A DNA stretch of 8,531 nucleotides from Campylobacterota bacterium (GCA_030595845.1 JAUVCL010000083.1:1-8531), one strand, 5' to 3'. Counted from the first letter of the stretch, positions 1-7,127 are shown. Program-made: numbers and translations. Notes: a model not told the origin generated them from the letters alone.

Positions 1-1299
1 TAAAAATTGATCTGCTTCATTTAAAAGCAGTATGGGGTTTACTTTTGCTTTTTTGCTTAACTCTTTAAAATCATCAAAGATCTTACGTACATTCTTTTCA
101 CTCTCCCCTACATACATAGAGAGGATCTTTGAACAGTCAAACGAGAGTATGGGACGTTTGAGCGTTTTAGCAAGACTCATTGCGGTCATTGTCTTACCAG
201 TACCCGCAGCACCATAAAAGATGATACGTGCATCAATTCCTTTACGCTTATCTTTGATCCCCCACTCTCTAAGCTTTTTAAAGACTTCTTTGTCAACCTG
301 TTTGACAACATTTTGCAAAGTCTCTCTTGTCTTGGGATGCAGAACCACATCATCCAGGGTTGTCGTGGGTTTAAGATACTCAAAAAGCTCTTGTTCTCCT
401 ACCAATGCATCCAATTTTAGTTTGGTGACTTTTTTTGATTTTTTAGGATGTATGATGCGTTGCATCACCTCTTCTTGAAGATAAAAAGAACGGCTTACCC
501 CACCAAACATATTGAGTATCTCTTCATAATCAATAATATCATCCGTAATGAGTTTTGCACCGTCTTCAAGCAAGGCTCTGTTCTTGATCTTTTCATATTC
601 ATCAAATGAAATAAGCTCAATGAGCGTATTCATATCTCTAAACTGCCCTTCACCCCCAGAGTATTCCTCTTTAAGTAATGCTAAAAAAATACGTTTTTCT
701 TTTTCATCCAGTTCTTTTTCTTTAAAAAACTCTTCTACCACAATGGGTGCTTCTGTCATTTTAACCCGCTCTTCAATACGTGCAGTTAAGAGTGTCAGTT
801 TGTTTTTTAATCGTCCGATGCTAAGAGAATTGTCCGCAAACCCTTGTTTGAATGTAGAGATCTTATGGAGAAGTGCTACCATGTCAAACTGATCTTGGAG
901 ATACTCCAGATGATCCGTATAAGGTTTTACTTCAGGAAGGAAAATTTCCAAAGAGCCCTCTTCAAGTAACCTCAATAAAGAGATACTGGGTGTAACAGAA
1001 GTGCTTAGTAGCTCCAATCTTGAAGATTCATGCGCTTTTGCCTGTCCAAAACTCACTTGGATGATCCACCCCAGATCTAAAAGATTTTTCATCAATCCAA
1101 GGTTTTCCAGATACACGTAGCCCTCGGAACTAAAGTTATCCTGGAGAATCTCCAGAACAGAGACTTCTTCGATCCCTGAGACATAACGTTTACAGATATA
1201 TTGCACAAGTAAAGCTTCTTCTTTAGTACATTTTAAATGCTCGAAGATAGAAGATTTACGTACATCTTTTATTTCGATAAAGTCAATAAGGTGTTTCAA
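1..1299 (-). CDS. AAA+ family ATPase, C-terminus beyond left window edge
   Basis: Open frame from a TTG start to the window edge, 433 codons visible and no stop reached. TTG at 1299 is chosen because an in-frame TAA lies at 1323-1321, no ATG or GTG lies between them, and AGGA sits six bases upstream of the TTG. The first ~330 residues are a helical region without recognisable motifs, rich in acidic and hydrophobic residues, probably a regulatory or adaptor part. The ATPase core begins about residue 330 (TTTLDDVVLHPKTRETL). A perfect Walker A, GAAGTGKT, lies at residues 363-370, with Lys369 and Thr370 as nucleotide-binding residues. A Walker B strand, ILLLNEAD, lies near residues 423-430, with Asn in place of the usual first Asp. 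Sensor 1, the arginine finger and the C-terminal lid lie outside the window. The architecture matches stand-alone COG0464-type ATPases of unknown substrate. I cannot assign a specific role. It is divergent from the PTS operon and shares its promoter region. Confidence 0.9.
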   Translation of the reverse strand, partial: MKHLIDFIEIKDVRKSSIFEHLKCTKEEALLVQYICKRYVSGIEEVSVLEILQDNFSSEGYVYLENLGLMKNLLDLGWIIQVSFGQAKAHESSRLELLSTSVTPSISLLRLLEEGSLEIFLPEVKPYTDHLEYLQDQFDMVALLHKISTFKQGFADNSLSIGRLKNKLTLLTARIEERVKMTEAPIVVEEFFKEKELDEKEKRIFLALLKEEYSGGEGQFRDMNTLIELISFDEYEKIKNRALLEDGAKLITDDIIDYEEILNMFGGVSRSFYLQEEVMQRIIHPKKSKKVTKLKLDALVGEQELFEYLKPTTTLDDVVLHPKTRETLQNVVKQVDKEVFKKLREWGIKDKRKGIDARIIFYGAAGTGKTMTAMSLAKTLKRPILSFDCSKILSMYVGESEKNVRKIFDDFKELSKKAKVNPILLLNEADQFL

Positions 1300-1337
1300 T
1301 AAAATTCCTAATTTAATAATTTAATAAAAATATCTTC

Positions 1338-1346
1338 AGTATAACA
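1338..1346 (-). promoter_or_regulatory. Extended -10 promoter for the AAA+ ATPase gene
   Basis: On the minus strand the bases read TG-T-TATACT, a good extended -10 (TGnTATAAT consensus). Transcription would start near 1331, giving a leader of about 31 bases before the TTG start at 1299. No clear -35 is present, which is usual for vegetative promoters in Campylobacterota. The assignment rests on sequence match and position only. Confidence 0.6.
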
Positions 1347-1352
1347 AATATT

Positions 1353-1361
1353 TGCTATAAT
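1353..1361 (+). promoter_or_regulatory. Extended -10 promoter for the DUF1566-PTS operon
   Basis: TG-C-TATAAT is a perfect extended -10 element. The start of transcription is expected near 1368, about 20 bases before the ATG at 1388. No -35 match is visible. The element mirrors the minus-strand promoter at 1338-1346, and only 12 bases separate the two -10 hexamers. Confidence 0.7.
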
Positions 1362-1375
1362 TTATGTAAATCACA

Positions 1376-1382
1376 AAAGGAG
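1376..1382 (+). promoter_or_regulatory. Shine-Dalgarno sequence of the DUF1566 gene
   Basis: AAAGGAG lies five bases before the ATG at 1388. It is the strongest ribosome binding site in this operon and fixes the start of the first gene. The next gene, the HPr-EI fusion, has no comparable site. Confidence 0.8.
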
Positions 1383-1387
1383 TATAC

Positions 1388-1798
1388 ATGCGTATAATAT
1401 TAATGATGACCGTAGCTTTATCTATGGCTATGGCTGAGACCACAATGGTAAAAGACCCTACAACAAATCTTATTTGGGAAGATACAAACCATGCTACAGA
1501 AGATAAAGTCACCCATAATGAAGCAAGTACATACTGTACAAAACTAAAGCTTAGTGAAGTGACAGGTTGGCGTTTACCTACACTGGGTGAACTGCTTACC
1601 GTCGTAGATTATACACGTTCTGATCCGGCAATACTAAAAGAGTTTAACCATATTAAGAGCGGCACAGTCTACTGGACAAGTACACCTTATGTAAGATCAA
1701 GAGATCAATTTTGGGGTATTGACTTTAAAGATGGAACTACAGAGGGCACCTCTAAAAACTACAACAGATACGTTCGTTGCGTAAAAGCTGCCAAATAA
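1388..1798 (+). CDS. Exported DUF1566 (Lcl C-terminal-like) domain protein
   Basis: 136 residues. Residues 1-16 look like a short signal peptide: Arg2, a hydrophobic run, and an AMA cleavage motif before Glu17. The mature ~120 residues carry the hallmarks of the DUF1566 / Lcl_C family (PF07603). These are DPTTNLIWED near residues 23-32, the signature GWRLPTLGELL at 60-70, YWTSTPY at 95-101, the FWGIDFKDG strand at 108-116, and the closing RYVRCVK at 127-133. Cys50 and Cys131 are in positions that could form a disulphide after export. Family members are periplasmic or cell-surface proteins of mostly unknown role. The gene is first in the operon, with a strong promoter and ribosome binding site, and its stop is three bases before the HPr-EI start. 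A link to sugar uptake is inferred from position only; the domain itself has no known PTS role. Confidence 0.88.
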   Translation: MRIILMMTVALSMAMAETTMVKDPTTNLIWEDTNHATEDKVTHNEASTYCTKLKLSEVTGWRLPTLGELLTVVDYTRSDPAILKEFNHIKSGTVYWTSTPYVRSRDQFWGIDFKDGTTEGTSKNYNRYVRCVKAAK

Positions 1799-1826
1799 GA
1801 GATGTCTTTCTTTAAGCATCTCTTTT
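1797..1826 (+). terminator. Hairpin with short T-run over the HPr-EI start codon; attenuator or weak terminator
   Basis: AAGAGATG (1797-1804) and CATCTCTT (1817-1824) are perfect 8-bp inverted repeats around a 12-base loop, followed by a run of T (1823-1826). The left arm contains the last two bases of the DUF1566 stop and the entire ATG of the fusion gene. In RNA this could act as a weak intrinsic terminator or could hide the start codon unless ribosomes finishing the upstream gene open it. The stem is only moderately GC-rich (3 of 8 pairs), so its stability is uncertain. Confidence 0.4.
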
Positions 1827-3628
1827 CCAAACCGCTTTCAACACAGCTGACCATTACTTCCAACAACGGGTTTCATCTTAGACCCGTTGCCCAATTTGCC
1901 TCTTTAGCCAAATCATTTCCATGTAAAATTACAGCTACCTTCCAAAAGAAATCGGTAGATGCAAAGTCTGTCAATACCTTACTCTCCCTCTCTTTGGAAA
2001 AAGAAGATACTTTTACGTTACAGATGCAGGGTAAAAAAGCAGAGAAGGCACTTGAAGCCCTTGTGACACTCTTTGATACACTGATGCAAACAGATATACA
2101 AATCAAAGAAACAGTGAAAATAGCTTCTGATTATGCAGGTGCCTTGGTAGAGGGAGACATTATTTGTGAAGGCATTGCTATTGCAACTGCTTACTTTTAT
2201 GCACCTAAGGAAGTACAACATGAAAGCAATGTGAGCTTTAAAGAATCCCTGCAATACAGTATAGATGAATTGGAAGCGATTTACCTTCTCCATAAGAAAG
2301 AAGACAATGCAAGCATCTATCTTGCACAAAAAGAGCTTTTAACCTCACTTGGAGGAAATAGTGAAACACTGGAAGCATTTGAAAAAGAGATTACACAGGA
2401 AATAAATACACTTTTAGGGACTAAGCTTGAGTCTAAAAAATCTGACTATCAAGATATCCTTCAACGTGTCAAAAAACATTTGGGTCTGGAGATAAAAGTG
2501 ATATTTCCGGACACCCCTTTTATCCTTCTCTCTAATGATCTTCTTCCAAGTGAAATTGATACGCTCCTGGATACACAAGTGCTTGGGGTCATCCTAAAAG
2601 AAACTTCTATTCATTCCCATACCGCTATCTTACTTCGCGCTGCGGGTATCGCTTCTCTTATTTTGGAGACAGAAAATATTCCTCAGAATGAAACCCTTAT
2701 CCTTGATGCACATGCCGGTGTTGTACTCTGCACACCCAATGCTGATGACCTTCAAAAAGCAACGCTGCGATTAGAGCACGAGTTAAGCCAAAACGCACTA
2801 AGTGCCACAAAACGTTTTGAACAAGCCCTAACGACACAAGGTAAAGCAATCAAAGTCTTGGCAAATGTGGCTGATGTTAATTCGGCAAAAGCCGCCAAAG
2901 AAGAAGGCGCTCAGGGCATAGGCCTTTTACGTTCTGAATTTCTTTTTAAAGCCAATAAACCTTCTTTGGAAACCCAACAAAAAGCCTATGAGGAGATCTT
3001 CTCCTTTTTTGATGACATTACCGTACGTACTTTGGATGTAGGTGGGGACAAAGCGCTGCCTTATATACAGATCCCTGCAGAGAAAAATCCTTTTTTAGGG
3101 GTACGTGGCATACGTTTGTTTAAGTCACACCCCGAACTTTTAAAAGAACAGATGCTTGCCATTTTTAGGGCGGCAGGAGAGAAACCGATAAAGATCATGT
3201 TCCCCATGGTCTCTAGCGTAGAAGAATTTACAAAAACAAAATCTTTTGCGCAAGATGTCGCTCAAAAACACCACTTGGATATTTCAAATATAGCCTTTGG
3301 TATCATGATAGAAGTGCCATCCGTACTTTTTTTACTTGAGCAGTTCAATGAAGTGGTGGATTTTTACTCCATCGGAACCAATGATCTTACACAATACCTT
3401 TTTGCCATAGAGAGAACCCACCCCACGCTTAAGGTAGATGCGCTTTCTCCTGTGCTTTTTTCTGCGATAGACACGATCCTTCAAAAAGCAACCAAACCCG
3501 TTAGTATTTGCGGTGAACTCGCTGCCCATAAAGCAGCCATAGAAAAGCTGCTGAACTTAGGCATAGAAACACTTTCTGTCTCACCTAAAAGCATAGCCCA
3601 AACCAAGGAACTTATTCGTCATGTTTAA
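1802..3628 (+). CDS. HPr-Enzyme I fusion, PTS phosphoenolpyruvate-protein phosphotransferase
   Basis: 608-residue cytoplasmic protein fusing the two general PTS components. Residues ~13-100 are HPr. GFHLRP carries phosphorylatable His25, and Ser56 aligns with the regulatory Ser46 of classical HPr. Residues ~118-608 are Enzyme I. The swivel strand GIAIATAYFY (124-133) is followed by a shortened HPr-binding helical part and the phosphohistidine segment HSHTAILLRAAGIA with His273. The PEP-binding barrel has GIGLLRSEFLF (Arg377), VRTLDVGGDKALPY (Arg409), NPFLGVRGIR (429-438), IMFPMVSS, GIMIEVPS (Glu504), SIGTNDLTQY (Asn527, Asp528) and catalytic Cys570 in VSICGELA. It takes phosphate from PEP and passes it via HPr to EIIA. 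Compared with E. coli EI it lacks roughly the last 35 residues and about 30 near the N-terminal half. No EIIA domain is fused. ATG 1802 is the only plausible start before the HPr fold, although no Shine-Dalgarno is evident, which suggests coupling to the upstream gene. Confidence 0.96.
   Translation: MSFFKHLFSKPLSTQLTITSNNGFHLRPVAQFASLAKSFPCKITATFQKKSVDAKSVNTLLSLSLEKEDTFTLQMQGKKAEKALEALVTLFDTLMQTDIQIKETVKIASDYAGALVEGDIICEGIAIATAYFYAPKEVQHESNVSFKESLQYSIDELEAIYLLHKKEDNASIYLAQKELLTSLGGNSETLEAFEKEITQEINTLLGTKLESKKSDYQDILQRVKKHLGLEIKVIFPDTPFILLSNDLLPSEIDTLLDTQVLGVILKETSIHSHTAILLRAAGIASLILETENIPQNETLILDAHAGVVLCTPNADDLQKATLRLEHELSQNALSATKRFEQALTTQGKAIKVLANVADVNSAKAAKEEGAQGIGLLRSEFLFKANKPSLETQQKAYEEIFSFFDDITVRTLDVGGDKALPYIQIPAEKNPFLGVRGIRLFKSHPELLKEQMLAIFRAAGEKPIKIMFPMVSSVEEFTKTKSFAQDVAQKHHLDISNIAFGIMIEVPSVLFLLEQFNEVVDFYSIGTNDLTQYLFAIERTHPTLKVDALSPVLFSAIDTILQKATKPVSICGELAAHKAAIEKLLNLGIETLSVSPKSIAQTKELIRHV
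3605..3610 (+). promoter_or_regulatory. Shine-Dalgarno sequence of nagE inside the HPr-EI gene
   Basis: AAGGAA lies ten bases before the ATG at 3621, within the last codons of the fusion gene. It supports the start that makes the two genes overlap by eight bases (3621-3628), an arrangement that usually ties translation of the two proteins together. Confidence 0.6.
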
Positions 3629-5000
3629 CTTATTTCAACGCATCGGTAAAGCACTGATGACCCCCATTGCAGTTCTTCCTGTGGCAGCCCTGCTCCTTAG
3701 ACTCGGATTTGGAGATATCTTCGATGGTCAAATAGCTGATATCATGAAAGCAGCAGGGGATGCCATCTTTTCTAACCTTGATCTTCTATTTGGTATCGGT
3801 ATCGCCTATGGTCTGGCTAAAAACAGTGATGGTGCCGCAGCACTTGCAGGTGCCATAGGTGTACTCATCGCAAAAGCTGTTTATCTCAGCATTGACAAAG
3901 ATGTCAATATGGGTGTCTTTGTAGGTATCATCATCGGTGTACTTGCGGGAACTTTGTATAACCGTTATCATGATATTAAGCTGCCGGAATTCTTAGGCTT
4001 TTTTGGCGGGAAACGTTTTGTGCCCATCATTACCTCTATTGCCGCCATAGGTGTGGGTGTATTGGCAGGTTATTTTTGGCATTTTGCACAAGCGGGTATC
4101 GATGCCTTTTCCAATGCGATCATCGGGTTAAATGAAATAGGAACCTTTATCTATGGTACGCTCAACCGACTCCTCATTCCGCTGGGTCTACACCACATTT
4201 TAAATTCTGTGTTTTGGTTCCAACTGGGAGAGTACACCCATCTTAAAGATGGCGTAGAAGTCGTAGCAAACGGAGACCTACACCGTTTCTTTGCAGGAGA
4301 CAAAACTGCAGGTGTTTACATGTCCGGTTTTTATGTCGTCATGATGTTTGGATTACCGGCCATGGCCTATGCTATTTACCTTAATACGCCTAAACCCAAT
4401 CGTAAAAAAGTAGGTGCCATTTTGGCAGGTGTTGCCTTTACTTCATTTCTTACGGGGATCACAGAACCCTTGGAGTTTCTCTTCTTGTTTGTTGCACCTC
4501 TGTTATTTGTCTTACATGCCATACTAACAGGTCTTGCACTGGCAGCGGCTCAAATGCTTGACATTCATGCAGGGTTTGGGTTTTCTGCCGGCTTCATAGA
4601 CTATGTCATCAATTACAAGCTTGCCACAAATCCAGAGCTTATACTCCCGCTTGGTGCACTTTTTGCTTTGATATATTTCGTGCTGAGTTACTACACGATC
4701 AAACTCTTTAAACTCAAGATATTTGATGAGAGGGCAGAAGAAATAACCCTAGAGTCGGATGAGGAAGCCAAAGCTTTCATCGCTGCCTTAGGCGGCAAAG
4801 AAAACATTATCAATACTGATGCCTGCATCACACGGTTACGTATGCAGGTAGAAGACAATTCTCTGCTTACAGATGAAGCATTTATACAATTAGGTGCAAA
4901 AGGCGTCATTCGTCCAGATAAACACACTATTCAAGTGGTGTTGGGGACCAGAGCAGAAAGTGTCGCAGAGAAGATAAAGGCATCTTTAGCAAATGTCTAA
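3621..5000 (+). CDS. nagE: PTS permease EIICB, N-acetylglucosamine-specific type
   Basis: 459 residues. The first ~370 are the EIIC membrane channel, opening with FQRIGKALMTPIAVLPVAAL and holding about ten hydrophobic spans. Substrate-site signatures are GLHHILNSVFWFQLGE (189-204), HRFFAGDKTAG (221-231), GITEPLEFLF (279-288) and IHAGFGFSAGFIDY (315-328). These match NagE-type GlcNAc transporters more closely than glucose PtsG. After a charged linker comes a ~80-residue EIIB domain with INTDACITRLRMQV; Cys402 takes phosphate from EIIA and gives it to the sugar during import, releasing GlcNAc-6-phosphate in the cytoplasm. E. coli NagE has a C-terminal EIIA domain; here the protein stops after EIIB, and EIIA comes from the separate gene at 7902-8375. 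Related glucosamine or glucose specificity cannot be excluded. No deacetylase or deaminase gene (nagA, nagB) is in the window. Confidence 0.93.
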   Translation: MFNLFQRIGKALMTPIAVLPVAALLLRLGFGDIFDGQIADIMKAAGDAIFSNLDLLFGIGIAYGLAKNSDGAAALAGAIGVLIAKAVYLSIDKDVNMGVFVGIIIGVLAGTLYNRYHDIKLPEFLGFFGGKRFVPIITSIAAIGVGVLAGYFWHFAQAGIDAFSNAIIGLNEIGTFIYGTLNRLLIPLGLHHILNSVFWFQLGEYTHLKDGVEVVANGDLHRFFAGDKTAGVYMSGFYVVMMFGLPAMAYAIYLNTPKPNRKKVGAILAGVAFTSFLTGITEPLEFLFLFVAPLLFVLHAILTGLALAAAQMLDIHAGFGFSAGFIDYVINYKLATNPELILPLGALFALIYFVLSYYTIKLFKLKIFDERAEEITLESDEEAKAFIAALGGKENIINTDACITRLRMQVEDNSLLTDEAFIQLGAKGVIRPDKHTIQVVLGTRAESVAEKIKASLANV

Positions 5001-5036
5001 ATACTATTCTAAGATTTCGTTATTCATATATTAACT

Positions 5037-5051
5037 TATAATCATTATACT
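5037..5051 (+). promoter_or_regulatory. Candidate promoter and palindrome before the lipoprotein gene
   Basis: Two -10-like hexamers lie here, TATAAT (5037-5042) and TATACT (5046-5051). TATAATCATTATA (5037-5049) is a perfect 6-1-6 palindrome that covers the first and most of the second. Spacing to the start at 5079 is suitable for transcription initiation near 5049 or 5058. No intrinsic terminator is visible between the nagE stop (5000) and this site, so read-through from the PTS operon is possible. Confidence 0.45.
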
Positions 5052-5078
5052 TACAACAAAACTTTTAGGAAACTTTAC

Positions 5079-6059
5079 ATGCGTATGATAATGCTTTTTT
5101 TGTTCTTTTTACTGCTTAATGCCTGCTCATTAAACAATCCATCTCTCTCAGGAGAAATTGACAAAATAACGGTTGTAAAATATACTCCCCATATGAAACA
5201 ACACAGAGCATACTTCGCAAGATCAGAACTACAAATTATCAAGGATGATAAAAAATACCTCTATCTCTATCATGCAAAAGAGAACGACTTAGGCATACTT
5301 TTGCATCGTAAAAACCAATATATACTCTATAGTCTTTCTAAACCGGATCAACCGGCACTTGCCATGACAGAAAATCAAAAGACAACCGTTAGGCATGTAC
5401 TAAAAAGCTTTAAAGGTAAGGGATATAACACCATTACTTCTTTAAATAGCATAGGGTATATCTCCTCCGTATCACTAAAACGATACAAGGGAGTCAAAAC
5501 ACTTTTAGTTGAAACCCAAGAATATTCCCGTCTTCAGGATCTTTATAAGTCAGCGATCAAGACCTACAATGCAGACAAGATAAAAAACATCAAAACTACA
5601 TTACCCAAACAGTTGATAGTTGATTATTATAAGCATTACGAAAAGCGTGCTACAACAGACATACAATTGGAGCAACTACAAATTATCGCTCAAAAGCTCC
5701 AGATCAAAAGCAAAGTCATCCCAGATAAAACGCAAAAAGAAAAAGAAGAAAGCATACAGGATGAGCTCATACAAGAAGAAAGTTTTATCTTCATTCCTGT
5801 AGAAAAACCTTATGCTTACTATTTGGAAGAAGCATCCCTTGATGAACTACTAAGCTATATCGCACAAAGTGCCACAAAAAACACACTTTCTAACCACCGA
5901 TACACTATGCTAAAACGAAGAGAAACATCACTTAGGGAAGAGGAACTCTTTAATCAAGGCTCCCTTGAAGAGCTTATCGCGGCATACAAGGTAAACAAAG
6001 ATCCAAAATATAAAAAACGTATCATGTCGCTTATAAAAGATACACAAGATAACCCATAA
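5079..6059 (+). CDS. Predicted lipoprotein of unknown function
   Basis: 326 residues; family not recognised. The start at 5079 follows AGGA (5067-5070) by eight bases. Residues 1-15 form a lipoprotein signal peptide ending in LLNA before Cys16, and Ser17 gives no inner-membrane retention signal, so an outer-membrane anchor facing the periplasm is likely. Residues ~28-145 alternate short strands and turns, with many Tyr, Lys and Leu. Residues ~145-235 are predicted helical and rich in Lys, Glu and Gln, with possible coiled coil near 195-232. The C-terminus holds two similar helical units: SLDELLSYI (from 253) and SLEELIAAY (from 295), each followed after ~20 residues by Tyr and basic residues (275-281 and 311-314). 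Codon style resembles its neighbours. It converges with the sensor kinase gene, with 12 bases between the stops. No catalytic motif is seen. Confidence 0.85.
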   Translation: MRMIMLFLFFLLLNACSLNNPSLSGEIDKITVVKYTPHMKQHRAYFARSELQIIKDDKKYLYLYHAKENDLGILLHRKNQYILYSLSKPDQPALAMTENQKTTVRHVLKSFKGKGYNTITSLNSIGYISSVSLKRYKGVKTLLVETQEYSRLQDLYKSAIKTYNADKIKNIKTTLPKQLIVDYYKHYEKRATTDIQLEQLQIIAQKLQIKSKVIPDKTQKEKEESIQDELIQEESFIFIPVEKPYAYYLEEASLDELLSYIAQSATKNTLSNHRYTMLKRRETSLREEELFNQGSLEELIAAYKVNKDPKYKKRIMSLIKDTQDNP

Positions 6060-6071
6060 GGGCACCCCAAA

Positions 6072-7127
6072 TCAGCTATGAGGTATAATGACGTTGGAAA
6101 GATTTAGTCCGACTTTTGTTCCTTCTGCCTCTTTACTTTGTATAGTGATGGGAATGACCAATTCATCACAAAGTTTTTTCACAATATGTAAACCTATACC
6201 TATACCTCTCTCTTGTTCTTTATAATATCTGTCAAATACTTTTAAAGGCTGTTTAATACCTTTGCCCGTGTCCTGTATCGTTAAACTATTGCTTTGCAAA
6301 ACAATATTCACCTGTCCATTTGCTCTATTATATTTACCTGCATTGCTTAAAAGGTTATCTAAAATACGTGTGAATGCATCTTTATTGGTCTGCAATATTG
6401 TTTTATCTATAGAAGTTGTATATTTCACATCAGAGTACAACACTGAAAAATAATCTACACGATTTTGTACCAATTCATTTAAAGAAAAGCTTTCTGAATG
6501 AGAGGGTAGCCCTTTAAGAAAAATACGTAGATTATCCTGCAACGAAAGTATACTTTGAATATTATTTTCAAGCCTTTGTATTTTTTTATTATCTCCTATC
6601 TCTCTTTTAAAAAGTTTTAGGTTAATAAGCATAGAACTGATAGGAGTGTTAAAATCATGAAGAATATCCTTCACAAACTCTTCATTAAGCCGCAGTGCTC
6701 TTTGGAGTGGCATCAGTGAGTACACAGAGAAAAACAGAGAGATCAACAGAGCAAAGAGAGAATAGAGCCAAAACCTTCTAGTAAGTTTTTTTTCTAATTT
6801 TTCAACTCTTAACATATAATTTACTCTTGAATACATGACTTTCATCAAATAATTATCTGCTGTCGGTACCTTGAAATAGCTATAAAAATCACCATCTTGA
6901 TAAAGTATATTTTCCTCTTTTTTCTCACTCTTATCCACAAAGTCTGTTTTAAGCCCTTTACATTGTAAAGTAAAAGCACATAGTTTCATCTCTATATGAA
7001 TTTTATCTTCAATCTCCACTTTTTTAACTTGATATTCTTGCCAAAAATTAATCGCCAGAAGTACTTCGAAAAGCATCAAGAATATCAAAAAACTTTTAAG
7101 AAATGACTCGCGTTCATATCTTTTCAA
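6072..7127 (-). CDS. Membrane sensor histidine kinase, partner of the adjacent response regulator
   Basis: 351 residues. TTG at 7127 is the start, since AGGGGG lies seven bases upstream and no ATG fits. Membrane span 1 is about residues 10-28, span 2 about 119-139; between them is a ~90-residue periplasmic sensor domain without a known fold, containing Cys50 and Cys56. There is no HAMP domain. Span 2 runs almost directly into the dimerisation helix with the H-box FVKDILHDFNTPISS. His157 is the phosphorylation site; Asp158 and Thr161 are kept as usual for catalysis and phosphatase action. The ATPase domain has an N-box ILDNLLSNAGKYN (Asn258, Asn262), G1 DTGKG (286-290) and G2 GIGIGLHIVKKL (308-319). 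The gene overlaps the response regulator by 14 bases, so the two are translationally coupled. The signal is unknown; proximity to the PTS suggests, but does not show, a sugar or envelope cue. Confidence 0.93.
   Translation of the reverse strand: MKRYERESFLKSFLIFLMLFEVLLAINFWQEYQVKKVEIEDKIHIEMKLCAFTLQCKGLKTDFVDKSEKKEENILYQDGDFYSYFKVPTADNYLMKVMYSRVNYMLRVEKLEKKLTRRFWLYSLFALLISLFFSVYSLMPLQRALRLNEEFVKDILHDFNTPISSMLINLKLFKREIGDNKKIQRLENNIQSILSLQDNLRIFLKGLPSHSESFSLNELVQNRVDYFSVLYSDVKYTTSIDKTILQTNKDAFTRILDNLLSNAGKYNRANGQVNIVLQSNSLTIQDTGKGIKQPLKVFDRYYKEQERGIGIGLHIVKKLCDELVIPITIQSKEAEGTKVGLNLSNVIIPHS

Noticed and set aside
548..892. Plus-strand open frame of 114 codons
   Set aside because: It lies wholly opposite the AAA+ ATPase, whose Walker A and Walker B motifs confirm the minus strand; the translation is Ser-rich and low in information.
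1310..1325. Two tandem copies of AATTTAAT
   Set aside because: Only two copies in an AT-rich leader; most likely chance, and no function can be tied to it.
1873..2329. Two overlapping minus-strand frames
   Set aside because: They are antisense to the HPr domain and early EI part of the fusion, have no ribosome sites, and show no family resemblance.
1388..3628. A single fused gene DUF1566-HPr-EI with a read-through stop or sequencing error
   Set aside because: The two frames are in phase with one TAA between them, but the first protein ends at its normal family C-terminus (RYVRCVK) and an exported domain fused to a cytoplasmic enzyme makes no sense.
5620..5802. Plus-strand frame of 60 codons rich in Lys and Ser
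   Set aside because: It is a shifted reading of the Lys/Glu-rich middle of the lipoprotein gene.
6060..6071. Bidirectional terminator between the converging lipoprotein and kinase genes
   Set aside because: The 12-base gap and flanks show no convincing inverted repeat with a T-run.
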